A stretch of 64,000 nt of DNA from Epiperipatus broadwayi (Eukaryota; Onychophora; Udeonychophora; Euonychophora; Peripatidae), in NCBI GenBank assembly GCA_028023455.1, contig JAQFVV010001058.1, positions 1-64,000 of the forward strand, read 5' to 3'. The position numbers and the translations under genes were made by a program. Of this stretch, positions 49,623 to 60,726 are shown in pieces (position 1 is the first letter of the stretch; every line of letters begins with the position of its first letter). Below the pieces are notes generated by a model. That model saw only the letters and a list, made by a program, of their open reading frames with translations, was not told the origin of the DNA and searched no databases.

Positions 49623-52235
49623 CAGGGCTTCCCAACCAGGGTGCAAACACCCTTTGGGGATGCATGATGAAATTCTAGGGTTGCAAGATAACATTTGTTT
49701 TTTTGTTTATATTAAGGGTACTGTCTTATATATTCAATAATTCCATTCAATTTCTATTTCTTATTTATTTGTGTAATATATTCATATGATTATGACTTGA
49801 GAAACTTCCATAAGTATTAAGAATTAATCAATGAACATGTGCTGTGTATTTGAAAATGTTCTAGGGTGTTTAACAGAGCTTATAAACCCATGCATGATAC
49901 TATCATTGTTAATGCATTGCTGATTCTGTGTTTGTGCAAGGCTTATTTTTCTTATGTCTCTAATAAATGATGATTATACTTAATGTTATTTTTCTTATAA
50001 TTAACTTTATAGTTTTCTTTTAGATTGAAATTCTTAACTTATTAATTAACCCTTCATTATATCAAAGAAAAGAAAATGGAATGATGATTATGGAAAGTTT
50101 GGTTTCACTTACACCAAAACAACTGAAAATCTGTAAAAACCCTTGTGCATACTTTGTGACAATGACTTTTCAAATGCAAATATGAATCCATTTAAGCTTC
50201 TGAAACACATCAACAACTGGCATGATTGAGCAGTTGTTGTAGGCCATGATGTTGAATCATTGAAAGGTAAAAGGAACCACTTTGGTTCTTGACCAATCCC
50301 TTTTAAAATTAGGTTTTACATGTGCTGTCAAACACTGTTGATAACTTCATACCACATGATATAGAAAGTAGTGAAATCCAAGAAGCTTCATATAATTGCA
50401 GAAAGTTAAGACATGATAAAAAACCATGATAATTAGAAATAGCAACAATTGTTCTGGAAAAAGAAGCCTCAAGCAAACTTAAATTAGTGTCATTATCAAA
50501 TAATATTATTTAGTGCTGAATTAATTTTAGTTTGGATATTTTGGACCATGTTATCACAGATAGTAGGGCTAGTCCCATGAAAATCTCCAGATGGAAGAAA
50601 CAACTGGTGTTATAAATTGCAGTCAGATCATTTGATTTATTGAGGTGAGTCCACAATGGTGTCAAAAATGAAAGATCTGAAAACAATTACAAAAAGAAAA
50701 GATTACATGATCACTATCTCTTATACTAGCACATAATTGTTATCAAACAAGGCAAAACTCTCCATATAGTAGTGCCACAATCCAGAAACTAGTCTGGGGA
50801 TATTGGATGAGTAGGCAATAGATAGAAATTTTATGCACAAGCCTTCTGGCATTCATTGGTTACTCTGGTTGGCACAAGGTGGTACTACTGTATGGAGAGT
50901 TTTGCCTTGTTTGAAAAAAAAGATGTCTTCCAGTGCATAAAAGACTTTTGTGAAATATGATTTAGATATCCAAATTATTGGTTCTATGTGTATTGATGGT
51001 GCCCCTGCTATGCTAACAAATAAATCAGATTTTTTTGCACTGATGAAACAAGCAATTCCATATTTGCAAGGAATCCACTGTTTTTTCTTCATCAACATGC
51101 TTTGACAACAAAAACATTGCTTCCAAAGTTAAAAAAAGTCCTGGACACTTCTGTGGAAACCATCAACTAGATTAGAGGTCATTCTCTGAACCACCACCTT
51201 TTGATTTTGGAAGTGAGCATTTGATTTTCTATATGGAAGTCTGCTGTCTGCCACATGGGAGAGTTTTATTGCACTTTTTCAAATTGCATTAAGTCAAAGT
51301 TTTTGTGAAGGATATGATCGCTTGGAGAAATGGAATCACAAGAATTCAACCAAATGTTAACATATTTGAGTCATTTTTTTATTTGTATGAATGCTGAGTG
51401 TTTCTCTATCCAAGGGAAAAATGTAAATATATTGAAATACTGAAAGAAGTTAAATGCTTTCCAAGGAAAGTTACATCTTTGATATCAATGATTTAAAAAA
51501 GAATTTTTCAAATTTTTCATCACTCAAAGAAATGGTTGATGATGATGAGTCTCTAATTCCATGTGTGTGTGTGAAGAAAATGTGGATCATTTGGAAATAC
51601 TATCGAGTCATTTGATGGATATTTTGGAGGAAAACTGGAAACTTCTGAAAATGGATTATAAATCCACACTCCTTCAATTTGGACAGGTTGAATGATGAAG
51701 AGCAGAAGGATGATCTTTTTGAACTGCACACAAATCATGTTTTTGAAATGTAGTTTTAAAGAAAAATTTTGGAATGATGTTGGTGTTCGACAGTAGCCAT
51801 GTTTCCAAAACTTTATAAAAAAGCACAAACATGCTTATCTCTTTGCTATGGCATGCTTATGCAAGTCTGGATTTACAGACCTTTTGTCAATAAAGATAAA
51901 ATCTAGAAATTTTTTGGCTACCCAGGCAGACATGCATATTGGTATCAGCAACAAAGTGTCATGTTTTGAAAAACTTTTATGCAATAAACAGGAACAAAAG
52001 AGTCATTAAATTTAAATTGGCTTATGAATATTTGAACATTAGTTATAGCTTTTTAAAAATTTTTTTACATGAATGAAAATTTTTTTTTTGTAGGATTTAT
52101 GCAACTTTTAAACTTGTTGTAATATTTTTTCTTTTCCATATGTTTTATTTTTGTTTATATATCATTAAAAATTAATTTTGCAGATTTGTTTTGGTCACCT
52201 TCACTTTTATTTTTTAAAAAATTATTACTTTAAAT
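49623..52235 (+). mobile_element. hAT relic (ZBED5-like) inserted into the Gypsy pol
   Basis: Starts CAGGGCTTCCCAACC, a typical terminal sequence of this hAT group. The degraded far end is near 52235 (GTCTGAGAAC form). Coding remnants on the plus strand: YGKFGFTYTK and CDNDFSNANMNPFKLLKHIN (BED-type finger, about 50090-50210), then KKDVFQCIKDF, DIQIIGSMCIDGAPAMLTNK (second catalytic Asp block, about 50960-51030) and IPYLQGIHCFFF. Diverged C-terminal blocks reach about 51900. Stops throughout. Gypsy RT sequence lies directly on both sides, so the insertion is nested and younger than the Gypsy element. Confidence 0.75.
50744..50913. mobile_element. 170 bp MITE inside the hAT relic
   Basis: Terminal inverted repeats of about 34 bp: CAAACAAGGCAAAACTCTCC at the left and its complement at the right. 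It interrupts the transposase just before KKDVFQ. Its core (GAAACTAGTCTGGGGATATT onward) recurs in inverse orientation at 59978-60062 without the TIRs. Confidence 0.75.
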
Positions 52236-53070
52236 CAGAGTCTGAGAACATATTAAAATGTTTAAGGAGTGTGGACATAAAAAAGGTTGCGAATACATAC
52301 ATGGTTTAGAAAAAAATGTATAAAATTTAGAATTATTTTTAGGAGTGCCAGAGAAAGGCATTAAAATTGATCTTAAAAAAAGAACTTTCATGATAAATGA
52401 TATAATATCCCTTGAACATATAATAGGAAAGCAAGAAATCAAGCCTCATTCAAACCAAAAAGCTGCCATACAGAATTTTTCACCACCACACAATTAAAAC
52501 AAGTGAGATTCTTTCTTGGTTTTTATAATTTTTGCTATCAATTTTACAATAATTTTGTTTAAAGTACGAATCCCTACTGAGATTATTGAGGAAAAATCAA
52601 AAATGATTCTGGACTTATTAACAAGAACAGGATGTCAAAATAGGAATATTTTTTTTAAAAAGACTGCTGTTTTACTATACCCCAATTTTACATTCTATGT
52701 GCAGACTGATAATAGTTGACCCAATATGGGTGGGGGGGGAGGTAATACCTTTTCAGATAAATACATTGCAACAACCTCAAATATTATATTTTATTAAGAT
52801 ATCATTAAAAGAAGTGATTTATTTTTTCATTGAAATTAAAGTCTTAGCCATTGTTTGGGCTATCAGTAAATTCAAATCGATTTTATTGGGGTTTATGATT
52901 ATTGACCACAAGAGCCTATAGTTTCTAAATAATAGCTACCTAATCAATACTACTTAATTCATTAGAACTTATTTCTACAAAAATTTAAACAAAGTAATAT
53001 TGTCCAGGAGTGGTTGCTGATGTATTTAACAGAAACTGCATCAAGACCCCAAAACAATATTCAATTGTAG
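52236..53070 (+). pseudogene. Gypsy-type pol relic, part 2: RT C-terminus and RNase H
   Basis: Resumes the RT after the hAT: ENILKCLRSVDIKK, then EKGIKIDLKKRTF (52352 on), then QVRFFLGFYNFCYQFYNNF (52500-52560), the connection to RNase H. At about 52840, VLAIVWAISKFKSILLGF and IDHKSL match the RNase H end of Gypsy pol, and FLNNSYLINT follows. The last recognisable residues lie near 53065; the integrase is absent. Together with part 1 this is one element interrupted by a 2.6 kb insertion. Many stops. Confidence 0.75.
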
Positions 53071-55930
53071 ATAATGCTTATATGGACTATTACAACATTT
53101 ATTGTAGATAATCCAACTTCAAAATATAAACACAGAATATGCTTCTTTTTTTATATTTGAAGGGATACCTTAATATCACCTAACTATAAACTGCATCATG
53201 TGTATGTATTTAATTAAAAGCAGATATATTATTCTTTAACTGAGGTTTAATCTTATATCTAGGCTAGAGATAATCTCTAGTTTAATAGCTAATTAGTGAT
53301 AATCATAAATATATTTATCTGGAATGGATTTATTTCAAAGTTGTGGGTGGAGTAAGTTTGATATTTGTAGCAATTTGCTATGAACAAATACTGAAATACG
53401 ATAAAGATATATCTGAATTGTTGTGTAGCCAACTGATGAGTGTTGGTTTAACATGAAATGCATCTTAAAGGTCTTTTGTTTTTTATAGTATCTTTATTCA
53501 TGTGTTTCAAAAATGTATAGTGAAATTGAGATATTAAGTGTATCTATAATCTTGCATATATTTAATAGGATTAATTTTATTTATTTAAAAGGTTTTTGAA
53601 CATTATTAATTTCATATATTTTAATATTATATTTATTCTTAATGCTTATTGTCATTATGTTTATGCATTTTTGTAAATAATAACAATCACTCATGAAAGT
53701 ATATCAGAACTTTAGGATCAAATTCAATCAAGTATCTACTGATCTTACTCTGTATAAATATATTTTACTTTTTTTTAGTATCTATTTATATTTGTTTTAT
53801 TGGTATAAGGTAGGTTGTAATAATTGAAAATACTTGAATTATGGTAAATATTTTTTTGCTTTCTTATATGAATTATTTTCAAATTTAGTTGACTATTCTT
53901 TTGTGCTAATTCCAAACCTAGATATAATTATTTCATCATATACTTGAAAAAATTATAGATAAATTAAACAGCTAGGGAAAGAAAGATACTGATCTTAGGA
54001 TGATCATGTCAGAACAGAGATTATTTCAAGGTTTTCTTTTGGCAGTATAAGTGGAGCCTAGGGGCTTATACTCTATAAAAATGTTTTTGAGATATAGGGG
54101 CTTTCTAGATTTAGTCTGAGTAAGTAATTAAGAAATAAAACCAATTAGTGGTGCAATCATCTTCATCAATATCAATAAGATACAATAAAAACATATAGGT
54201 TTTGAAATGAAATTAAGAAGCTGCAAACCTCTTGCGCTTATTATAATTATGCTTATCTGACAAAATTCTGATTATTTTTGGGTCTCCCTTATTAAGATAA
54301 ATTAAAACAAATCCATAGACATTTTCACAAATGCATCAATCTCTAAATGATTGCAAAATGCATAATTTCTAGTTTTAACTTTTGTTAGTTTGTTAAGAAA
54401 AAGAAATTTTAATTTTTGACAGCTAGAATAAAAAGTAAAATGTTATCTCAAAAACCAAAAGTTGATAAAAATGAAGGCGGTAATTGTTTTCTTTGGAAAA
54501 TCTTACTTTTCAATATTTTTTTTATAAAAATTGTTTTAAAAAACCATAAATGGAGGTAATACAAGATGTAAACTGAGTGATGTGATTGAGAGAATGAACA
54601 CCCAAATGAAAATGCTCAATTTCTCCTTCCATATTAGGATTAACATATTGTATTAATATTTGTAAATACTATTTTATCAACCTGGAAATTTTTTAATAGG
54701 CAAGACTTTGAAGTTTATTTTAATGAAGAAAATCAGGTATTTGGACTACAAATACCAATATCTAACTCTCTGAATAATGTGTCTATTTGTTCATGTTTAG
54801 AAAAGATTGAAAAGCTTGCTTGAAATCTATGTTATTAGCCAGATTCTTAGAAGAAAAAGTGAAATCAGACTTGGTTTAAGGAGAGATAAAAATAGACAAT
54901 ATTTTAATAAACTCATTCTTGTTAGGAAATGGTGTGCCTGTTGGCATTACAGAAAATGTGACTGAAGTTAAAAGATTATGGGCTTAGTTGATATTATATT
55001 TATAGTAATTGCTTTCTTGCTCCCAAATTATTTTATTGCTAAAAGATAATTTTTATTGAAAAAAGTTTTAGTAAATTAAATAATGGATACATATTAAGTA
55101 ATAGTGAAAAAAATTCATATATTAATAAGAGTTAAGCTTTAGAGAGGAAATTTATAATATTGTTACTTAAAGTTAAACACAATTTGGTATTGTAGCTTTC
55201 AAGTTTACAAATTAAGTTGTTTTAAACCAAAACTTAATATTTATTAATAATTAATAATAATAAGCAATTGGCTGTATTGTTAGTACTGAGCAAAACCAAA
55301 GAATAGGGGGGTGGGGAATAAAGAATCAAAAGAGAAAATGAAATTATGTAAATAAAAAGTCTAGCTGATTAATTCTTGCTAGAGCTGTAAAAAAAGAACT
55401 TGGTAAAAAATAGCACGAATCATATAGTAGAGAACAGACAACCCCCATTATCCTCTGTATATGCAGAAATGGGTCTACACTCATTACAGATCATAGTTGT
55501 CCATATTGTTATCTTGATAAGTCTTAGGGCAACTAAATTATTATAAATAAAAATACCTAATGCAGTGAATGTACAATTAAATCCTATTCTACATTAAATT
55601 ATATATTACCATGTTCAATGTTATTATATAATAAGTTATATTTATAACGTATCACTAGAATAAAAGTGAAACTAATGCAGATGTATTAAATAATATCCCC
55701 AGCAAACTAAAATGTAATTGGGATCTTGTGGGATTATTCTGTACTTACCTTTATTGACGGCTAGTTTACATATAGCTCATTGGAGATTTTCAGTACTACG
55801 ACATTAAATGTCTATTAAGTTAGTAAAGTATGTATTTCAAGTTTTTTCCTTTAATCTATGAGACCTTTTAGGTTTATACAAACATAATAATATTTGAACA
55901 ATCTGTTTGATTTCCTAGTTAGCTAAGATT
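53071..55930. other. AT-rich sequence without recognised gene
   Basis: Apart from the hammerhead remnant at 53428 I see no coding frame or structured repeat. A minus-strand GTAAGTAC donor at about 55746 has no open exon behind it. Confidence 0.45.
53428..53466 (+). ncRNA. Degenerate hammerhead of the 13.9 kb family
   Basis: CCAA, core CTGATGA, stem II GTGTT-GGTTT-AACAT, core GAAA are all present. Stem II keeps the loop GGTTT of the copy at 13943, but one C-G pair is now T-A, a compensatory change. Stem I is broken on the 3' side (TTAA instead of TTGG) and stem III is reduced. Probably inactive. Confidence 0.6.
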
Positions 55931-56101
55931 ATGGGAACAAGAATGTCCACCTTTCTGCTGATTTTTTCATTGTTTCTTGTCTTCTGCATCCAAGATGGTC
56001 TGAAAGACATAGAAAAAGAGAGCTTTTTCTATTTTGCCACGATTTATATATCTTTCCGTATTTTTATTTCTGTAGTATTTCAGCCCATGGAATGCTTATA
56101 G
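55931..56101 (+). CDS. Short open frame with signal-peptide character
   Basis: 56 codons starting ATG at 55931. The N-terminus MGTRMSTFLLIFSLFLVFCI has a positive residue, then a hydrophobic core of about 14 residues and a Cys, as in a secretory signal peptide. Downstream the frame reads QDGLKDIEKESFFYF and becomes unremarkable before a stop at 56099. It may be a first exon of a small secreted protein whose donor I cannot place, or chance. No homology recognised. Confidence 0.22.
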   Translation: MGTRMSTFLLIFSLFLVFCIQDGLKDIEKESFFYFATIYISFRIFISVVFQPMECL

Positions 56102-56574
56102 ATATTGTAAGCAGATTATCAATTGAATTAGTTTAGAACTGACTTTTGTAAATTTAATTTATAAAGTTTGCATTAATTAAATGTCTTCTGCTATTAGAAT
56201 TATTTTCCTTTTGGTAAAATATTTTTCACTTGTCTTTAGAAAGCATTTTACTTTATTTTGAATTTAATCCCCCAAATATGTCAGCATTAATTTGTTCAGT
56301 ACTAGATATATTTCATCAGATTTGCCCATACATAAACGTTTGTGTCGGAATGAATGGGTGGATTCATTCCATTCTTTCTAAAATACTATATCTCGTGTCT
56401 GGAAAATTGAGTATTCATTTATATAGTCTCTGTAAAGCGCATGTGCATTGTCTTAATCGGTAATATTACTATTACATAAATAAACATAGCGCTATATAAA
56501 ATAATATCTCATCTATTATTTTGTAACTAAATAAAGGATTTATTAAAATAATATGAAATAGTAAAACGAGTTAC
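56102..56574. other. AT-rich sequence, no feature supported
   Basis: A 77-codon plus-strand frame (56230-56463) has no domain character. Nothing else seen. Confidence 0.4.
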
Positions 56575-56616
56575 CGGAACTTTCTGGTGTAATATAACTT
56601 CGAACTTTCTGTAAAT
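56575..56616 (-). CDS. Possible 42-nt host micro-exon
   Basis: The minus strand shows a pyrimidine-containing acceptor (ATCTATTTCTATAG), 42 open bases and a donor GTAACTCG. Both borders are phase 1, like the exons at 34595 and 7063. It encodes LQKVRSYITPESS plus split codons at each end. As a symmetric exon it could be skipped without changing frame. It is very short, so the borders may be chance. Confidence 0.28.
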
Positions 56617-56775
56617 CTATAGAAATAGATAATTTATAAACAAATTATATTATTAATAAATAAAAAGAAAGAAATATCTAAAAACATTATAATGAATGAT
56701 ATATTAATGAAGTCTCATTTTGTTTATTTCATTTTCCCCTTTAGATAGTGAACATTAATTTAAATATAATGCATA

Positions 56776-56914
56776 AATCAACTCTTTTTTTTTTTTTTTT
56801 TAGGTGTCATAGCATCGGCCGGGACGCGAACCCGCAACCCGGGCATCTGCCTGCAAGTGCAAAGCAGTCGCGCTGACCTCTCGACCACCAATGCAAGACA
56901 ATCAACTCTTTTTT
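56776..56914 (-). mobile_element. tRNA-derived SINE with poly(A) and target-site duplication
   Basis: A GC-rich island in AT-rich DNA. On the minus strand a tRNA-like body is followed by TATGACACCT and about 17 A. AATCAACTCTTTT occurs on both sides (56776 and 56900), a target-site duplication of at least 13 bp. This is the hallmark of retroposition by an L1-type machinery. Confidence 0.85.
56812..56894 (-). tRNA. tRNA-like body of the SINE, Ala(TGC)-like, pseudogene
   Basis: Acceptor strands GCATTGG and CCGATGC pair over 7 bp (one G-T). A D-arm-like segment TGGTCGAGAGGTCAGCGCG, an anticodon-arm CTGC-TTTGCACTT-GCAG and a T-arm GGG-TTCGCGT-CCC follow. The loop contains TGC in the Ala setting but is two bases too long. 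With the poly(A) tail and target duplication it is a retroposed copy, not a working tRNA gene. The A and B box regions are still recognisable. Confidence 0.6.
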
Positions 56915-58387
56915 GTAATAGAAATTTAATAAATAATTCATTTTCAATATGCAAATTTTTTCATGAGAAAACATTTCCTTCATTGAATAATTAATCAGAT
57001 CTTAGAAATACATCTACTCACACACAAAGCGGAATCTGGTCATGCTTTTGATTCATGGAATATTAAAATAGTGTGTGCAGAGAACAATAATCATAAAAAA
57101 AATTTAAAAGCATGGTTTATTGCTAATAACACCCACACAATAAACAAAAAAGACTTATATAGCAATGTCATGAAAGAATAATATGTAAATTACAAATTTA
57201 CATATTAACCACTAAGTGGTAATATGTTTTCTCCTAATAATATCAGTTTAGCTAATCAGTTTGAGCACTATGATTATGACCTCTCAGGCATTGCTCAGTG
57301 AGTTATTAATTAAATTGTGAAATAAAATTTAATCTTTTATTTGGGAAACATATTAATGCTACTTATAGAATTAGCTAAAGAAAAAAGAAAAATTTGATAG
57401 AATTACAAAATAATTTCAATTAATTAAATGGAAAATGAAATTTAATCATTTTGGAAAATTAAATATTCATTTATTCATTTCCTGCTTTAAATTTTATTTA
57501 CTTTGTTTTTTTCCACTGAATCAAAAAGATGCTATCATTTCATCTATTGTTTAAACTCAACTTACCTTCAACTAATGGACTAGTACAGATTCCATCTTAT
57601 CTCAATTGGATTGACCATTCATTGTCACAGTTCAATAGCTATATGAATAGATAAAATATATCCAATAGAAAATACAGACCAATGCTCAGTAAATCCAATT
57701 GTTTTCATTATGGGAGAGAAATTGTAAGTCCAGATGGAGGTAATGCGAGGCAACAACACTTTGCTGTTAGATCTGAATAGCAGTATGAATGTTCACAAGA
57801 TGGTTAAAGCAGTGAGGCCAGTTTGGATTAGAACTGAAAGCTTCTAGAATCTAAATCAGACATGAGACAAGCTGTCACAGAATAACTGAAGACATCACTG
57901 CACCTACTAATGAGAAATTTTGTCACAGTACTGCTGAAGAGTAAGTAAGATTAAAAGAATTCCTAAAATTCTTTACAGATTAATTCCATAGAAATTAAAT
58001 GCTATACAAAGCCAACAGTGTTAGAAGAAGGTACATTATAAATATGCATTTTATATTTGTTTATATTAATAAATATTTAAATGTATATTTGTAATGTATA
58101 TTTGTAAGTTTTTCTCATAATTCATGGATAAACACAATTGTCAGTGCAGTCATGACAGGATATTGACAGCTAACATTATTAATGCATTAATAAAAATTAA
58201 AACAAACATGATAATTTATTAACTATAAAAAAGATATTCCCCCATGGACTATTTTAGATCTTGTTAGTAAAAATAGACAGGTAACATTATTAGTGTGTCA
58301 ATAGAAATTTTATACATCAAACTGAGTGGTTACTTATTGATATAAAGAAGAATTGGAACATCTCTCGTAGCAAAAAGAAAGAAAAAA
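56915..58387. other. AT-rich sequence without recognised gene
   Basis: No coding frame, repeat or RNA gene supported. A strong minus-strand donor (GTAAGTTGAG at about 57560) has only a 27-base open stretch behind it. Confidence 0.4.
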
Positions 58388-59200
58388 ATCACAGTGAGAG
58401 TTATTCTGGATGCATATCAACAACATATCTCTGATTAAATTCACAATGAAATCAAAACGAACAAAAATTGGCATTCTTGGATGTTATTGTGATAAGACTT
58501 CCTCAGAACAAAATAAAACAACAGTATGTAGGAAACCAACACACACTAGAAAGTACTTGGCATATACATCCAATCATTAAACATGGAATTTTATTATCAC
58601 TAAACAACAGAGTAAAGGAGGTTTGTTGAGCAATCATTGATTTGGAAAAGAAAAAAATTCAGATCGAACAAATGCTTATGAAGAATGGTTATCCATCAGT
58701 GATCATTAAGAAAACCTTTAATAGACATAACAAAGAGACACCAAAAGAGAAAACAATCCCTACTTACCAGGAATAGCAGACAAATTAAAGAAAATATGCA
58801 GTCAATATAACATTAGAACAGCTTTCCAGAGCCATACCATGACATTTAGAAATTCTTGTTTCTACTAAGCTTAAACTGGAAATGCTGATGAACAATATCT
58901 GCATTTATGAAATACCATGTGAATGTGAAAGGAAATATATGGGTGCAACCTGTCACTCTGTTGAACAGTGATTGAAAGAATACAAACTAAAAGTCAAAAC
59001 AAAAAATAGATGTGTTACTATAGCATATGTACTAATGACCACATGCTTAATTAGGGAAAATACAAAAATATTGAATAAAGAAGAAAAAATGTATAGAAGA
59101 ACATTCGAGGAAGCTACTCGTATAATAATGGTAAATAATTCTATAAGTCAACCCAGATGGCAATATACAATGTGTGGAAGCCTCTAATTAATCTTGCTCT
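58388..59200 (+). pseudogene. Penelope-like element, 5'-truncated copy (RT end and GIY-YIG)
   Basis: Begins in the RT thumb region (SGCISTTYL, then LAFLDVIVIRLPQNK where the family has an FLDV block) and continues through QKNGYP-type sequence to the endonuclease at 58890-59190: ICIYEIPCECERKYMGATCH, then LKEYKLKVKTKNR. The family motif is a GIY...YIG pair; here it is decayed to CIYEIP and KYMGAT, with the Arg of the active site region lost. A stop lies at 58969. It would have encoded the nuclease that opens the target. Collinear with copy 2 from 61791 on. Confidence 0.78.
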
Positions 59201-59640
59201 TAGGAAAAATTAATAATTAAAAAAAAATGAAGGACTCAGAACTTGAACCAACCCCCATATATAAGTATATCAAATTTTTACTATCTGTTGTCTTTAACAG
59301 AATAGCTCATTTGATTAGTACACTTGCCTTAAATTTGATATTTAAGAATCTAAAGATGTGAGTTCAACTTTTATACGAATATTGTCTCTGTGAAGGAGAA
59401 TGGACAATAATACTACTCAAAACTTCATATAATTATTAACATATGTCGTTTATTTGTGTATTATTACTAGCAAGTTGTTTGTATTTGGAAAGTAAAAATT
59501 TTCTATAATTCAACCTTCACTCAAAGATGACAGAAATAGTCCAACATATCAAATCTTATAATATACCATCATCACAAACCTTCAGGAAAATACTAAGTAC
59601 TCGGTATGGATTTGATACTATGTTAAAATTTAAACATTAT
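59200..59640 (+). repeat. Penelope repeated end (pLTR), first copy
   Basis: Matches 62590-63090: TACTATCTGTTG, the tRNA-like segment, ACTACTCAAA, CAAGTTGTTTG, AAAATTTTCTAT, CACTCAAAGATGA and AAATAGTCCA in order. It lies between copy 1 and copy 2, the arrangement of tandem Penelope-like elements sharing a pLTR. Confidence 0.72.
59296..59374 (+). tRNA. tRNA-like sequence in the Penelope pLTR, copy 1 (pseudo)
   Basis: AACAGAATAGCTCATTTGATTAGTAC resembles an acceptor strand and D-arm (A-box), and GATGTGAGTTCAACTTTTAT a T-arm (B-box) and acceptor. It is more decayed than the copy at 62682. Confidence 0.45.
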
Positions 59641-60277
59641 GAAAATTATGTTTAAAACTGGCTAAAGTAGAAAATCATTTAATTTTCTTATGTAAAGGTA
59701 AATCAGAAAGAATCATTCCAAAGGGTTTGCAGTTAAAACCTCATATTTCCTCCAAAAGAACTGAGAAGATTGTTTAGAAAAAAAAAGAGTCTTATTGAGA
59801 GAAAGTATAAAAGGAGTGGTTTTCCAAGTATCAAACATTGCATTCCATTAGAAATGTGGAATGTTTTTTACAAAAGCAACTTACAGATTTGTCAAGCAGT
59901 GAACAGATAATATTGTAAGTTACATGAAAGAATAAAAGAATTAAAACAGGTCACTCCTAGAAAGCTAGAATAATGAATTGATTCCAGAAGGCTTGTGCAT
60001 AAAATCCCTATCTAGTGCCTACTCATCCAATATCCCCAGACTAGTTTCTAGCTTGTGGATTTCATCTGAGGAGCTTTGGATCTGAGAGCACTGCATCCAG
60101 ATCTTAGGATTTAATGCAACCCTCCAGCAGCCACCTTTTATCTCCACTTAACTACAAAACTATGAGTCTTAAATTGAAAACACCTTAATATTTTCAATTC
60201 AAGGTCATCAGCTTATATAATTATAAGCAAGCATAATAAATGGTGATCATGTGATATTTATTGGCTTAAGAATAAAA
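59640..60277 (+). pseudogene. Penelope-like element copy 2, N-terminal region
   Basis: Broken frames carry a Penelope-like N-terminal pattern: AKVENHLIFLCKGKSERII, then PKGLQLKPHISSKRTEK at about 59720, followed by a basic helix region to about 59930. From 59978 to 60062 a foreign segment related to the 50.8 kb MITE core is present. Assignment rests on position and on the IPKGL-type block only. Confidence 0.45.
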
Positions 60278-60726
60278 GAAGTTCAGTAGAAGATTGTAAA
60301 TTGAAGTTCAGAAGAAGATTGTAAATTGAAGTTCAGAAGAAGATTGTAAATTGAAGTTCAGAAGAAGATTGTAAATTGAAGTTCAGAAGAAGATTGTAAA
60401 TTGAAGTTCAGAAGAAGATTGTAAATTGAAGTTCAGTAAAAGATTGTAAATTGAAGTTCAGTAGAAGATTGTAAATTGAAGTTCAGTAGAAGATTGTAAA
60501 TTGAAGTTCAGTAGAAGATTGTAAATTGAAGTTCAGTAGAAGATTGTAAATTGAAGTTCAGAAGAAGATTGTAAATTGAAGTTCAGTAGAAGATTGTAAA
60601 TTGAAGTTCAGAAGAAGATTGTAAATTGAAGTTCAGTAGAAGATTGTAAATTGAAGTTCAGTAGAAGATTGTAAATTAAAGTTCAGTAGAAGATTGTAAA
60701 TTGAAGTTCAGAAGAAGATTGTAAAT
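60278..60726. repeat. 25 bp tandem array, 18 units
   Basis: Unit GAAGTTCAGWAGAAGATTGTAAATT, W being A or T. Units 1 to 18 read T AAAAA TTTTT A T A TTT A at that position. Only two other substitutions are seen (units 7 and near unit 17). Period 25 is not a multiple of 3. It lies inside the Penelope copy between its N-terminal region and the RT. Confidence 0.97.

Noticed and set aside
55746-55800. Minus-strand donor GTAAGTAC
   Set aside because: All three frames are closed shortly upstream and no acceptor is convincing.
57563-57600. Strong minus-strand donor GTAAGTTGAG with a short open stretch behind it
   Set aside because: Stops occur in all frames within about 40 bases upstream unless a weak acceptor is assumed; not enough to call an exon.
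58900-58950. CTGATGA followed by GAAA about 17 bases later
   Set aside because: The bases between do not pair as stem II, and the segment is coding sequence of the Penelope endonuclease.
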